Below the pieces are notes generated by a model. The model was not told the DNA's origin and did no database searches. It saw only the letters and a program-made list of their open reading frames with translations. Positions 15,548-24,855 of a stretch of DNA of 36,451 nt are shown one piece after another; within the stretch, counting starts at the first letter, position 1; every line of letters starts with the position of its first letter. The stretch is from Polyangiaceae bacterium. Its GTDB lineage: Bacteria; Myxococcota_A; Polyangia; Polyangiales; Polyangiaceae. The stretch lies in the NCBI GenBank assembly GCA_013361525.1, contig JABFXY010000209.1:1-36451 (forward strand), read 5' to 3'. Position numbers and translations under genes: made by a program.

Positions 15548-16542
15548 TCGTTTGCGCCGCAGCAATCTCGATGCTCGTGGCGACGAGCGCGCGCGCCGAC
15601 GACGCAGCGCTCGCGGAGGCGCTGTTTCAAGAGGGAATTCGCCTGCTCGAGCAGGGCTCCACCGACGAGGCGTGTACGAAGCTCGCGCGCGCCGTGGAGC
15701 TCGCGGGCCCGACGGCGATCGGCGGCACGTTGAAGCTCGCAGACTGTCGCGAGAAGCAGGGGCGTCCCGCGACGGCGTGGGCGCTCTATCGAAAGGCGTA
15801 CGCGTTCGCGCAGCGTTCGGGTGACGCGCGTGCGGCCGACGCCGAGGCTTCTGCGGCGCGGCTCGATCCGACGTTGCCGCGGCTCGTGGTCCGCGTCTCG
15901 CCCGAGCTCGCGTCGAATCAGGGCCTCACGCTTCGTCGTGGTGACGAGCCGATCCCCCGCGAGGCGTGGGGTCTCGCCGCTCCTGTCGATCCAGGTGTCG
16001 TGGTCGTCGTCGCCGAGGTCACGGCTGGTTCGCCCCACGAGACGCGCGTGACGATTCCGCCGGGACCCAAGACGCACGAGGTCGTGATCGCGCCGTGGAG
16101 CTGCGCGACGACGCCGGGCTGTGTGGAGTCGCCGAAAGAAAAACCGGAGCCGGCACCTGTAAAGACGTCACCGACAGGGGACGAGCCGTCGCGCTTCGGC
16201 TCGCTCGGCATCGCGGGTGTCGTCGGCGGCGGCGCGGGCGTCGCCGTGCTCGGTGCGGCGCTCGGGGTCATGGTCGATGCGAAATCGAAGTACGACGATG
16301 CGCTCGCCGCGCCGGAACACGAGTGCGGCGGAGGGCGCTGCAATTTAGCCGGTAAGGTCGCGATCGACGATGCGCGGGTGCAGGGCGATATCGCGACGGG
16401 CCTGACGATCGGCGGCGCAGTTCTCGCTGCGGCCGGCGCAACGATGCTGGTCGTCGATCTCGTCACACCTGGCTCCGAGTCGGAGCGCGTCTCCCTCGAG
16501 GTCGGGCCCGCAGGCGTCTTCGTGACCGGTGAGCTCTGGTAA
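15535..16542 (+). CDS. exported TPR-like protein with C-terminal membrane segment
   Basis: This 335-residue protein has a cleavable signal peptide (MRHVVVCAAAISMLVATSARA). Helical repeats follow that read as a TPR pair (ALFQEGIRLLEQGSTDEACT; CREKQGRPATAWALYRKAYA). A strand-rich middle (PRLVVRVSPELASNQGLTLR), a Pro/Glu-rich stretch, and two hydrophobic Gly/Ala-rich segments near the C-terminus (IAGVVGGGAGVAVLGAALGV; GLTIGGAVLAAAGATMLVVD) complete it. This architecture is frequent in Polyangiales genomes and has no assigned role. It overlaps the preceding lipoprotein by 13 nt and precedes another lipoprotein by 11 bp, so the three genes form one unit, probably acting at the envelope. Confidence 0.78.
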   Translation: MRHVVVCAAAISMLVATSARADDAALAEALFQEGIRLLEQGSTDEACTKLARAVELAGPTAIGGTLKLADCREKQGRPATAWALYRKAYAFAQRSGDARAADAEASAARLDPTLPRLVVRVSPELASNQGLTLRRGDEPIPREAWGLAAPVDPGVVVVVAEVTAGSPHETRVTIPPGPKTHEVVIAPWSCATTPGCVESPKEKPEPAPVKTSPTGDEPSRFGSLGIAGVVGGGAGVAVLGAALGVMVDAKSKYDDALAAPEHECGGGRCNLAGKVAIDDARVQGDIATGLTIGGAVLAAAGATMLVVDLVTPGSESERVSLEVGPAGVFVTGELW

Positions 16543-16553
16543 GGATGGCAGCG

Positions 16554-17501
16554 ATGCGCTCCGCGATCTGGGTTTCATTGTGGTTCGTCGCATCCTCGTT
16601 CGTCGCCGGCTGCTCGGATGACGGCGGCACCGGCGCGGGTGGAGAAGGCAATGGCGGACAAGACACTGGCGGAGACGGCAGCGGCGGCGCCGAGCCCGCG
16701 TGCGATCCGGCGAGCGACGCGTGCATCGCGATCCCCAATGGATTCGAGGGTCCGGTCGAGCTCCACGAAGGTGACGAGACGACGTGCAGCCAGCGTGGCT
16801 TCGAGGGCGGCTATTTCGACGCACCGTTCGAGGCGGCGCCGGCGGAATGCGCGTGCAGCTGCGACGCGGTGACCGCGATCTGCCACGCCGAGGCGACGAT
16901 TTACGACGACGCGAGCTGCAGCGGCTTCGGCACCACCATCGACGCGGATCCACCGTTTTGCACCGAGCTTCCCGACGATGGGACGGCGTGGCTCGGTGTG
17001 ACGATCGAGACCTACGGCGACGGAGTTTGTCTGAGCGATGCGACGCCGGGCGTCCGCCCTCCGATCGTCTTCGATCCCCCTGTCGTTGGTTGCGAGGTCG
17101 AGCTCGCGAGTTGCGGTGAAGGTTCGCTGTGCTTCGAAGGCGTCGCGGCGCCGCTCTGCATTTACAGCCTCACGGAGACGCAATGCCCGGCGGGCTTCGA
17201 GGACGAGCACCGCGTGCTGCAAGTCGTCGATCTGGACGACAAACGCGACTGCGAATGCACCTGCGGCGAAGGCATCATCTACTGCGACGAGGCCGTATCG
17301 CTCGGCGGGGACTCGATGTGTATCCAAGGTCCCAATGCGACCACGAGCGGCGGCTGTACGACGTCCACCAACGGCGAGCCGTTCGTATCCATCGAGCTGG
17401 AAGACTCGTACACCGCCCATTGCTCCGACGTTACGTACACGCCGAATGGAAGCGTGACGGTCGGCGGCGGCGGTGTTCTCGTCTGCTGTATGCCGAGCTG
17501 A
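16554..17501 (+). CDS. Cys-rich predicted lipoprotein
   Basis: The ~315-residue product begins MRSAIWVSLWFVASSFVAGC, where FVAGC is a good lipobox (Cys20), followed by a Gly-rich linker of about 30 residues. The body is rich in Cys and acidic residues. It seems to hold two related halves, each with a C-x-C-x-C-like cluster (ECACSCDAVTAICHAEATIY; DCECTCGEGIIYCDEAVSLG) and a following acidic segment. This suggests an internal duplication and disulphide bonding. No named family is recognised. AAGGA at 16541-16545 lies 8 nt before ATG 16554, so I chose it over ATG 16545. It is the last gene of the unit and converges with batE, with 7 bp between. Confidence 0.75.
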   Translation: MRSAIWVSLWFVASSFVAGCSDDGGTGAGGEGNGGQDTGGDGSGGAEPACDPASDACIAIPNGFEGPVELHEGDETTCSQRGFEGGYFDAPFEAAPAECACSCDAVTAICHAEATIYDDASCSGFGTTIDADPPFCTELPDDGTAWLGVTIETYGDGVCLSDATPGVRPPIVFDPPVVGCEVELASCGEGSLCFEGVAAPLCIYSLTETQCPAGFEDEHRVLQVVDLDDKRDCECTCGEGIIYCDEAVSLGGDSMCIQGPNATTSGGCTTSTNGEPFVSIELEDSYTAHCSDVTYTPNGSVTVGGGGVLVCCMPS

Positions 17502-17508
17502 CGCGGGC

Positions 17509-18324
17509 TCAGTCGGTGACGATCGTGCGAACCGCGCTCTGCGGCAGCCAACCTTCGTAGTTGCCCCAGCGCACGAGCACCTTGTCGCGGTGACGTTCGC
17601 CCAGCTCGACGAGGCTCGCTTCGGGGATCTTCGGCGCGTCGGGCGTCGGCTCGCCCGTCTCTTCGACGAGCGTTCCTTCGGCGACCACGACGACGCCGGG
17701 CCGGCGCGTCTCCGCGTAATCCCGCGCGAAATAGGCGATCGGCGCGAGGATCAAGAGCGCGACGAAGGCGAGGGGCGCGACCACGGAGCCCGTGATGTGC
17801 ACCCAGCCTTCTTTCTTCCAGCGCATCATCAAGCCGATCCCGAGCAAAAGCGATGCGCCCATCGCCGCCAGCGACCAGATCGCAGGCGTGAAGAGCTGAA
17901 GCACGACGCGGTCGAGCGACGGCCGCACGATGACGTCGTTCTTGTCTTGGCGCGACCGCCTGCGGGCGACCTCGGCGCGAACCGAGTCGAGCGCGCGCTC
18001 GGCCTCCGCGTCGGAATGTCGCATGCGCACGGTCTCTTCGAATGCCGCGGCTGCGCGACCGAGATCGCCCGGATCCGCGCCTTTTTCGCGGGCGTGACGG
18101 GCATAGGCGATCCCGCGCGTGAAGCTCACGTCCGGGTGAAGCACGCCGCTGTCGGCGAGCGACTCGAGCTCGAGGATCGCCGTCGCCGTATCGCCGCGCG
18201 ACAGGGCGTCGAGCGCGCGCTGATAGTCCTCTTTCGGGACCTCGGTCGTGGCGCTCGCCGTCGTCGCGAACGACGCGATCAGCATCAGCAGGGCAGCGAA
18301 GAGGAGCGAGGATCTCGTCTTCAT
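17509..18324 (-). CDS. batE: BatE-like TPR/SH3 membrane protein
   Basis: This 271-residue protein has a signal peptide (residues 1-25), TPR-like helices at about 30-120 (DYQRALDALSRGDTATAILE; AAAAFEETVRMRHSDAEAER) and two membrane segments at about 147-167 and 175-200. A C-terminal SH3-like domain lies at about 208-268 (GVVVVAEGTLVEETGEP; KVLVRWGNYEGWLPQSAVRT). That order is the one seen in BatE-type proteins of Bat operons, which are thought to sense or bridge the cell envelope. The start ATG at 18324 overlaps the batD stop by ATGA, so translation is coupled. It is the last gene of the eight-gene MoxR/Bat operon. Confidence 0.82.
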   Translation of the reverse strand: MKTRSSLLFAALLMLIASFATTASATTEVPKEDYQRALDALSRGDTATAILELESLADSGVLHPDVSFTRGIAYARHAREKGADPGDLGRAAAAFEETVRMRHSDAEAERALDSVRAEVARRRSRQDKNDVIVRPSLDRVVLQLFTPAIWSLAAMGASLLLGIGLMMRWKKEGWVHITGSVVAPLAFVALLILAPIAYFARDYAETRRPGVVVVAEGTLVEETGEPTPDAPKIPEASLVELGERHRDKVLVRWGNYEGWLPQSAVRTIVTD

Positions 18325-19790
18325 GCCGCGAGCTTCTTGGTGAGGGCCTGCGCCCGCGCACGAAGCCCCTCGAACGAGGATTCGTCCACGCTCGGCATGA
18401 ACCGGAGCGACTCGCACTGCGCGAGCACCTCTTTCGCTTCCTTCGCGAGCGCGGGCTCGACGCCGGCGCCTTCCACGATCGGCGGAAGCTCGTCCATTCG
18501 ATAAGCTCGCGTCTTGAGGCCGGTCTTCGCTTCGAGCGCCGCGTGCACGGCACGCTCGATCGCGGCGCACACCGTTCGCGGATCGTTCGCCTTGTCGGCC
18601 TTCGCCGCCTCTTTCCACGCGCTCTTCATCTTGTCGCGCAGGTCGGCGCCGCTCGTCGCGCGCCGCTCGTTCGACCTTCGTCGCATGAACGCAAACGCGA
18701 TCATGCCGGCACCAAGGAGCGGAGGAATGACGAGCCCGGCGATGAACGCAACGAGCGGGACCTCGCGCGCCACGGCCGGCGCATAAGGCGCGAGGACGGT
18801 GCGCGGGCCGGGCAGGGACGCGAGCGGATCTTTCTGTGCCTCGCCGGGGGCGGCGTTCGGCGTATCGCCCGCGGCATCGGCGCGCGCGTCGACTTTCACG
18901 CGTCCAAGCTCGGCTTTCGCGACCGCGTATTGTTTCGTCGTCGGATCGAAGTACGGCAGCGTGATCGAGCCGAGGTCGAGGTCACCCGCGTCTTGCACGC
19001 GCGCGAGGTACTCGAGCGTCCTCGAGCCGGCGATCTTGCCGCCCTTCGTGGTGACCGCGTCCTTGCGAAGCGGCGCGAGCCAAGTGAGACCGGGGTGCTC
19101 GGGAAGACGAACGGCCGGCGGGATGTTGCCCGTTCCTTCGATCTTCACCGTGACCGAGACCGTCCCGCCCTGCGAAACCTGCCTCGGCGCCACCGTCGCG
19201 GAGAGGCCGAATTGGCCCACGTCACCCGCGACGAACCCCTCAGGCCTGCCTTCGACCGGAGGCTCTTCCACCGTGATGATGACGTCGTTCGACGTCTTCT
19301 CCACACGCGCGCCGATTTCGCGTCCGCGAAAGCGCGCCGACATCGGTCCGGTCGACAGCTTACCCGCGCGCAGTGGAATGAGCGCGACGCGCTCGACGAG
19401 GCGCGCGCCGTAACGCTCGCCCTTCACCGTGGTGAACACCGGGCTGGTGGCGCCGGGATCGAGGAGGAGCGGGTACCGGAGAAAGTCGGAGTACTTCGGA
19501 TCGTGGCGCTCGCTCATCTCGTACTTCACGCGGAAGTACAGATAGACCGACACGGTCACTTGCTCGCCGACGTACACGGTCGGTTTGTCGGCCATCGCGC
19601 GGAGGAACACGACCTCGTCGGTCGGGCCATCCTCCATCTTCAGCTCTTTGGCGGCCGCGGTGTCGTCGTCGGCCGGCGACAAATCACCCGAGCCGAACTG
19701 CGCGCGCGCGAGGGCGGGCGCAGCGACCAGCACCGCGAGGGCGCAAACCGCGACGACGAGCGCGCGGACGGCTCGGTCCACCGGCCGCAT
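18321..19790 (-). CDS. batD: BatD-like protein
   Basis: This ~489-residue protein has a signal peptide (residues ~1-30) and repeated immunoglobulin-like strand regions typical of BatD (PTVYVGEQVTVSVYLYFRV; APRQVSQGGTVSVTVKIEGT; GNIPPAVRLPEHPGLTWLAP). A single membrane segment near residues 352-375 precedes a helical cytoplasmic tail (AIERAVHAALEAKTGLKTRA). It fits the BatD / oxygen-tolerance family (PF13584). BatD is thought to act with the von Willebrand factor A proteins on the outer face of the inner membrane. ATG 19790 overlaps the batC stop as TGATG and has GGAGG 7 nt upstream; GTG 19793 is the alternative start. Confidence 0.87.
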   Translation of the reverse strand: MRPVDRAVRALVVAVCALAVLVAAPALARAQFGSGDLSPADDDTAAAKELKMEDGPTDEVVFLRAMADKPTVYVGEQVTVSVYLYFRVKYEMSERHDPKYSDFLRYPLLLDPGATSPVFTTVKGERYGARLVERVALIPLRAGKLSTGPMSARFRGREIGARVEKTSNDVIITVEEPPVEGRPEGFVAGDVGQFGLSATVAPRQVSQGGTVSVTVKIEGTGNIPPAVRLPEHPGLTWLAPLRKDAVTTKGGKIAGSRTLEYLARVQDAGDLDLGSITLPYFDPTTKQYAVAKAELGRVKVDARADAAGDTPNAAPGEAQKDPLASLPGPRTVLAPYAPAVAREVPLVAFIAGLVIPPLLGAGMIAFAFMRRRSNERRATSGADLRDKMKSAWKEAAKADKANDPRTVCAAIERAVHAALEAKTGLKTRAYRMDELPPIVEGAGVEPALAKEAKEVLAQCESLRFMPSVDESSFEGLRARAQALTKKLAA

Positions 19791-20926
19791 CACTTGTCCT
19801 CCAGCGTCCGTTTCCGGTCGTGGTTGCGCTTCTTCGCGTCCTGCTGCTGGTAGGTCTCCATCTGATCGAAGCGCTCGAGGATTCGATCGCCCGGATCGCT
19901 CGACGCGTTGCCGCGATCCCCCGGCTCGGCCGGCTGCGGCTCGCCGTCTTGCGGATCTTTCGGCTCGCCGTCGTTCGGATCTTCGTCGCCGGCGTCTTTG
20001 CCTTGATCGCCGCCGTCTTGATCCTTCTCGCCGCCGTCCGGCCCAGCGTCCGCTTCGCCACCGCCGGCGTCGTCGCCCGCGTCCTGGCCTTTCGGATCGC
20101 CGCCGTCCTGACCGCCGCCGTCGAGATCGCCGTCGGGACCGTTGGGATCACCGCCGTCCTTGTCTTGTCCGCCGTCCGCGTCTTGCGGCTGAGGGCCTTG
20201 TTGATCGGCGTCTTCACCGCCGTCGGTACCCGCGTCCTCGAGGAGCTTCTCCAGGCGGCGGATCGCGACCGCGCGGTTCCACGCCGCGTCGCGGCCGATG
20301 CCGTCGCCGCCCGCTTCCTCGACGACGCCGGGGACGAGCTTCAACGCTTCTTCGTACGAGGCGATCGCCTTCGGATACTCGAGACGCAAAAACTCCAGGT
20401 TGCCGGCGACGTAATAGGCGCGAGCGCGAAGCTCGGCGGGCAGCCGGTTATCCTTGGCGATGCCGAGCGCGACGATCAACGCACACTTGATCTCGTTGCC
20501 GCGGAGCTCGAACGTCTCTCGAATGCCGTCGAGGTTTTCGCCGGCGTCGATCTTCTCGAGGAGCTTGTTCTCGTCGCCGAACCGCTCGCCGTACTTCTCC
20601 GCGAGGTAAAACAGCACGAGCCCGAGATCGAACGTGCCATCCGCCTTCTGCGGCAGGTTCTCCGGAAGGCCGATCTTCCCTTTTTCGCAGACGTCGGTGT
20701 CGAGGTAGTCCGTGAGGATCTCCTCGGCGTTCTCGAATTGACCGTCCTCGATCATCTCGAGCGCGCGGTCGACGTCGGGGTTGTGGCGCTCGAAGGGCTT
20801 ACGCGGGTCCCAGCCGGAGCACCCGAAGCTCATCACGCCTTGTCCCATCGCGCCGATGAAACACGTCGTGAGGAACGCCGAGATCACCCAGCGATGCGTG
20901 ATCAATGCGAGCAGTCGCTTACGCAC
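19790..20926 (-). CDS. batC: BatC-like TPR protein with acidic Asp/Gly tail
   Basis: This 378-residue protein has an N-terminal hydrophobic anchor (residues ~12-35). The helical body contains a clear TPR at about 166-200 (ARAYYVAGNLEFLRLEYPKA; YEEALKLVPG) and helices to residue 230. A ~115-residue tail (231-346) made almost only of Asp, Gly, Glu, Pro, Gln and Lys follows, then a short charged end. Position between batB and batD and the TPR make BatC the natural assignment. The DG-rich tail is unusual and may bind calcium or act as a spacer. GTG 20926 has GGAGG 6 nt upstream and overlaps the batB stop by 8 nt. It is probably inner-membrane anchored. Confidence 0.78.
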   Translation of the reverse strand: MRKRLLALITHRWVISAFLTTCFIGAMGQGVMSFGCSGWDPRKPFERHNPDVDRALEMIEDGQFENAEEILTDYLDTDVCEKGKIGLPENLPQKADGTFDLGLVLFYLAEKYGERFGDENKLLEKIDAGENLDGIRETFELRGNEIKCALIVALGIAKDNRLPAELRARAYYVAGNLEFLRLEYPKAIASYEEALKLVPGVVEEAGGDGIGRDAAWNRAVAIRRLEKLLEDAGTDGGEDADQQGPQPQDADGGQDKDGGDPNGPDGDLDGGGQDGGDPKGQDAGDDAGGGEADAGPDGGEKDQDGGDQGKDAGDEDPNDGEPKDPQDGEPQPAEPGDRGNASSDPGDRILERFDQMETYQQQDAKKRNHDRKRTLEDK

Positions 20927-22028
20927 GGGGAACCTCCGCTCCGAGCCGTTGGGTCGGCAACATGCGGCGTGTGTTGCCCGCGGGCGGCGGCGTTCGCACG
21001 AACTTCCGACGCGGCGCATCCATCAGCGCCGCCTCCGCGAGGAGGAGCAAGATCGCGAGCCCGAGCGGGTATTGGTACACGTCGGCGTAGACATCCTCGT
21101 AGTGCTCGACGAACTCGCCCGTCTTCAGTGCTTCGGTGAGCTCTTTCGTCAGGGTCTCGATGCCCGTCTTGCCGTCCCTCGACTCGACGAAGTGGCCGCC
21201 CGGCGTGGTCTCCGCGATCGCCTTCAGCGTCTGCTGGCCGCGTTCGCTCAGCTGCGTCGTCATGTAGTCGCCCGTGTCGGTCTTTCGCCAGCCGAGCATC
21301 TCGCCGTCGGTGCCGATCTCGGGGATGCGCTCCGGCGTGGCGTAGCCGATCTGCACGACGTGGATCGTCGTGCCCTCGTCGGCCATCGAGGCCGCGACGT
21401 TCTTCGGCGAGCCTTCGAGATCCTCACCATCGGTGATCAGGATGACGAATCGTTTGTGGTCCTTCGATTTCGGATCGCGGTCGAGGAGATCGTGCGCGTG
21501 GTTCAGCGCGCGGGCGATCGCCGTGCCGCCGACCGGCATGTCGTTCGGCTGAAGGCTCTGGAAGAACTGCTTCACCGCCGAGCCGTCTTCGGTCACCGGG
21601 AAGCCCATGGCCTCGCCGGCGAACGCGACCGCGCCGAAGCGCGCGCCCGGAAGGGCCTGGATGAGCTCCGTCACCTCGGACTTCGCGCGCGAGATGCGAG
21701 AAGGCTGGATGTCGCGGGCGTACATGCTCTTCGAGAAGTCGACGACCAGGATGATGTCCACCTTCGTCGCGGGGACGAGCTGCTTCTCCTTGCCGTATTG
21801 CGGGCGCGCGGCCGCAACGAAGGCGAGCGCGGCGGCGATCACCAAAAAGACGCCCTTGAACGCGCGACGCTTCGACGCGTCGTAGGTCATCAGCGCGCCG
21901 AGCCGCTTGTCGTCTCCGAAACGTCGCTTCGCGATGCGCGCGCGGACTGCGCCGGCAACGAGGATCAGCCCGAAGAGGACGGCGAAACCCGTCCCGAACA
22001 ACATGTACGGAGCGCCCCAGTTGATCAC
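20919..22028 (-). CDS. batB: BatB-like von Willebrand factor A membrane protein
   Basis: This 369-residue protein has membrane segments at about 10-28 and 58-76 and one near the C-terminus (LGLAILLLLAEAALMDA). The VWA domain lies between, with the complete metal-ion-dependent adhesion site D97-F-S-K-S101, the Thr of GGTAIA and the Asp of ITDGED. This is the BatA/BatB type: inner-membrane proteins displaying a metal-binding VWA domain, believed to be remodelled by the MoxR ATPase. It starts with GTG at 22028, overlapping the batA stop (GTGA), with AGGAGG upstream. BatA and BatB are paralogues lying next to each other, as usual. Confidence 0.87.
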   Translation of the reverse strand: MINWGAPYMLFGTGFAVLFGLILVAGAVRARIAKRRFGDDKRLGALMTYDASKRRAFKGVFLVIAAALAFVAAARPQYGKEKQLVPATKVDIILVVDFSKSMYARDIQPSRISRAKSEVTELIQALPGARFGAVAFAGEAMGFPVTEDGSAVKQFFQSLQPNDMPVGGTAIARALNHAHDLLDRDPKSKDHKRFVILITDGEDLEGSPKNVAASMADEGTTIHVVQIGYATPERIPEIGTDGEMLGWRKTDTGDYMTTQLSERGQQTLKAIAETTPGGHFVESRDGKTGIETLTKELTEALKTGEFVEHYEDVYADVYQYPLGLAILLLLAEAALMDAPRRKFVRTPPPAGNTRRMLPTQRLGAEVPRA

Positions 22029-23218
22029 GGGAACCTCCTAAGAAGCAGAACCCGCAGGAGGATCTCGAAGCCGACGAGCGCGACGCCCGGGAAAAGGAGC
22101 AGGAAGAAGAGCTCTTCGTGCGACGAGCGCGGCGCCTCGAAGCGCGTCTTTTCAAGTCGATCGAGGATCTCGTGCATGCTGCTCTCGAGCGCTTTGCCGT
22201 CGGTCGCGATGAACGACTCGCCGTTCGTTTTCTCCGAGATTTGACGGAGCAGCTCCGGGTTCACCGGGAAGCGCTGCTTCGTGTAGTGCGGCTTGCCGAG
22301 CCAGTCGGTGCCGTCCTCCACGTCGACCTCGTCGTCGTTGCCGATCTGAATCGTGTAGACCTTGATGTCGTGCTTCACCGCGAACTCGGTCGCCTTCTCC
22401 GGTGAAAGCTCGCCTGCGTTGTTGTCACCGTCGGTGAGGAGGATGACGGCCTTCGACTGCGTCTCGTTGGTGCACTTCACCGGCGCCGACGGGTCGGTCT
22501 TGTTGATGCGCTCGGGCTGGCAGAGGCGCGTGACCGCGGCGCCGAGGGCTTCGCCGATGGCCGTGCCCGACTCGTCGATGACGCCGCGCTGGAGCTTCGA
22601 GACGAGCTTGTTCAGCAGGGCGTAGTCGAGCGTCGGAGGCGACAGGATGAACGCGTTCTTTGCGAACACCACGACGCCGATGCGATCGCTCTTTCGGCGC
22701 GAGACGAAGTCTTTGACGACGGCCTTTGCCGTGTCGAGGCGTGTGACGCGCTTCTTGTCATCGAGCTCGGAATCGCCGCGCACGGCGTCGGGCTTGTCGT
22801 CGAGGATCGCGCGCATCGAGCCCGACAGATCCATCACGATGACGATGTCGATGCCCGTGTCGACCGCGCGCTCGTCGGTGCGCAGCGTGATCGGCTTGCA
22901 GAGCGCGCCGATCAAAAACACCAGCGCCGCCGCGCGCACCGCACCCGGCAGATCGCGCAAATAGGTGCGGATGCCGCGCGGGCCGCGCGCGAGGGAAAAG
23001 ACCGTCCCCATCTTGAGATGAGGTCGCATCCAGTCCTGCAGGAGCGTGGACGCGAGCAGGACGAACGGGACGACGACGAGGCCCCAGGCGAAATACTTCT
23101 GCCGCCAAATCGCCGTCTCGAGGTCGTGCCAGCGCGTGTAGTACGGGTACGCGAGGCCCGCCGCGACGAAGACCGCGAAGGCGAGCACGATGCCGAGGAT
23201 CCGAAGGAACGTCTTCAT
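22025..23218 (-). CDS. batA: BatA-like von Willebrand factor A membrane protein
   Basis: This 397-residue protein has membrane segments at about 8-25, 44-60 and 93-108 and a final one near 375-392. The VWA domain holds the metal site D130-L-S-G-S134 (IVIVMDLSGSMR), a Thr in ESGTAIGEAL and ILLTDGDNNAGE. The insertion between strands (residues about 140-160) is longer than in its BatB neighbour. Assigned BatA from position upstream of the second VWA gene and the topology. The start overlaps the preceding stop by 1 nt (TGATG), and its own stop overlaps the batB GTG. Likely a partner of the MoxR ATPase at the inner membrane. Confidence 0.87.
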   Translation of the reverse strand: MKTFLRILGIVLAFAVFVAAGLAYPYYTRWHDLETAIWRQKYFAWGLVVVPFVLLASTLLQDWMRPHLKMGTVFSLARGPRGIRTYLRDLPGAVRAAALVFLIGALCKPITLRTDERAVDTGIDIVIVMDLSGSMRAILDDKPDAVRGDSELDDKKRVTRLDTAKAVVKDFVSRRKSDRIGVVVFAKNAFILSPPTLDYALLNKLVSKLQRGVIDESGTAIGEALGAAVTRLCQPERINKTDPSAPVKCTNETQSKAVILLTDGDNNAGELSPEKATEFAVKHDIKVYTIQIGNDDEVDVEDGTDWLGKPHYTKQRFPVNPELLRQISEKTNGESFIATDGKALESSMHEILDRLEKTRFEAPRSSHEELFFLLLFPGVALVGFEILLRVLLLRRFP

Positions 23219-24855
23219 CAGCGATCCTCGGAGGGCGGCTTGTTGACCGAGTGGCGGCCCGGGATGGTGAACGTCGCGGGACCGGACCTCGACGAGTTGC
23301 CGGGATCACTCGGTGTCGCAGCCGGAATCGTGACTGCCGCCGGCGTCGGCGTCGGTGCCGGGACAGGAGCGGGTGCCGGCGTCGGAGCAGGTACAGGCTC
23401 AGCGGCGGCAACTTGTTTCGGCTCCGGGATCGGCGCCTCCTCGATCGGCGCGATGCTGTCGACCAGCGTCGGCGCTGAAGGCGCGGGGACAGGAAGGGGC
23501 GCCGCTGCTTCTTTGGGCGCGGGCGCTGCTTCGGGAGCGGGCGCTGCTTTGGGAGCGAAGCGCTCGTCGCCCGTAGGCTCTTCCTTCGGCACCTGCGTCG
23601 CTTGCGGGAGCGTGGTGATTGGGCCAGCGGCGATCGTCGGGTTCGGTGGGATGGCGATCGGCGCGCCGGGTGACGTCGGTGCAACGGGCGCCGGCGCGGG
23701 TGGAGCGTTCGCGGTGACTTGTCCGATGGTCGGCGCACCGACAACGGGGACAGCGGGCGCGATGGGGATCGTCGCGCGAACGACCGTCTCCGCGCGCTCC
23801 ATCGCGAGCTTGCAGTCGCCGATGTCCGGCACCACACGCGCGAACTTCACGAGGTCGCACTCGGCGAGGAACTGTTGGATGAGATCGAGGCTGGGCACGT
23901 TCGGCCGAACACGCTTCAAGAGCCCGAGCATCTCGTCGGTCGTCGTATCGAGGCCCTCGAGGCCCATGCCCTCGAACCCGTAGCGTGCACCCAAATACTT
24001 ACGAAGCGTGTCGCTGACCCTGTCGAAGAGCTCGCTTCGAGCGACACCGCGTCGCGCCTCGGCCGAGCCTTGGCCGAGCACCGGCGACGAAGCCAGCGAT
24101 TGAAGCTCTGCGAGCGCTTCTTCCCACGGAAGCCTCTGCGCCTCGAGCGGTTGCGGCACCGGCTTCTTCAGCTGCTTGCGCACCCACCATGCGAGGATGG
24201 CCGCGACGATCAGCAGCCCGATGAGCGCCGCGAGCAGGTACTTCATCAGCGGCCACGCCTCGGTTTGAGCGCGCGGATCCGGGTTCGGCCGCGGCTTCGG
24301 ATCTTCCTCGCCGGCCGTCGGATCGAGCGCCGTCATGAGGTGCAGCTGCGTGCAGACCGTCATCATGTCGCCGTTCGCGCGCCCGATCGTGAGCGGCATC
24401 TGCGGCAGCGTGAGGCTCTGGTTGCCCGACTTCTGCGGCGCGACGACGAACGGAATACGGACCTTGGTGACCGCGCCGTTGCCTTCGTCTTGCGTCTCGA
24501 GCGTGACGCCGCTCGAGCCGTCCGGCTCGGCGACGAGAAAGCCCGCCTCCTCGAGGAACTTGCCGACCGTCGACCCCGTCGCCGCTTTGAAGCCGCTCGG
24601 CAAGGGTGTCTCGCCCTTGCCGTGGTGGATCTCCAGCTCGAGCGGTGCCTCGAACCCGGCGACCACCTCACCGGGAAACTTCTCTTTGATCTTTGGACGC
24701 TTCGCGCCCTTCGGGATCTTCTCTTCGCAGGTGATGGTCTTCGACGCCGTCTGATCGGCAGAAGCCTGCTGCGGCAACAGCGTGAAGACGGTGAGCATCG
24801 CGGCCGCGCCGAAGCTGAGCCCGATCACCGCGCCGGCGTAGATACGCTTCTTCAT
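23218..24855 (-). CDS. membrane protein of Bat operon, DUF4381-like position
   Basis: This 545-residue protein has an N-terminal signal/anchor (residues ~7-32) and an exported strand-rich domain to about residue 200 (VVAGFEAPLELEIHHGKGET; KVRIPFVVAPQKSGNQSLTL). A membrane segment lies near 226-246 (YLLAALIGLLIVAAILAWWV). A cytoplasmic helical domain follows (PWEEALAELQSLASS; FDRVSDTLRKYLGARYGFEG), then a ~180-residue Pro/Ala-rich low-complexity tail. The position between DUF58 and BatA, one membrane segment and the helical domain match the DUF4381/BatD-like slot of Bat operons, but the family assignment is tentative. The exported domain may be BatD-like. Its start overlaps the DUF58 stop (ATGA). 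Confidence 0.72.
   Translation of the reverse strand: MKKRIYAGAVIGLSFGAAAMLTVFTLLPQQASADQTASKTITCEEKIPKGAKRPKIKEKFPGEVVAGFEAPLELEIHHGKGETPLPSGFKAATGSTVGKFLEEAGFLVAEPDGSSGVTLETQDEGNGAVTKVRIPFVVAPQKSGNQSLTLPQMPLTIGRANGDMMTVCTQLHLMTALDPTAGEEDPKPRPNPDPRAQTEAWPLMKYLLAALIGLLIVAAILAWWVRKQLKKPVPQPLEAQRLPWEEALAELQSLASSPVLGQGSAEARRGVARSELFDRVSDTLRKYLGARYGFEGMGLEGLDTTTDEMLGLLKRVRPNVPSLDLIQQFLAECDLVKFARVVPDIGDCKLAMERAETVVRATIPIAPAVPVVGAPTIGQVTANAPPAPAPVAPTSPGAPIAIPPNPTIAAGPITTLPQATQVPKEEPTGDERFAPKAAPAPEAAPAPKEAAAPLPVPAPSAPTLVDSIAPIEEAPIPEPKQVAAAEPVPAPTPAPAPVPAPTPTPAAVTIPAATPSDPGNSSRSGPATFTIPGRHSVNKPPSEDR

Noticed and set aside
19820..21139. 439-codon plus-strand frame with hydrophobic runs
   Set aside because: It is antisense to batC and batB. 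Its hydrophobic V/A/L stretches are the complement of the Asp/Gly-rich BatC tail, not a membrane protein.
20781..22244. 487-codon plus-strand frame
   Set aside because: It is antisense to batB and batA and Arg/Asp-rich without recognisable domains.
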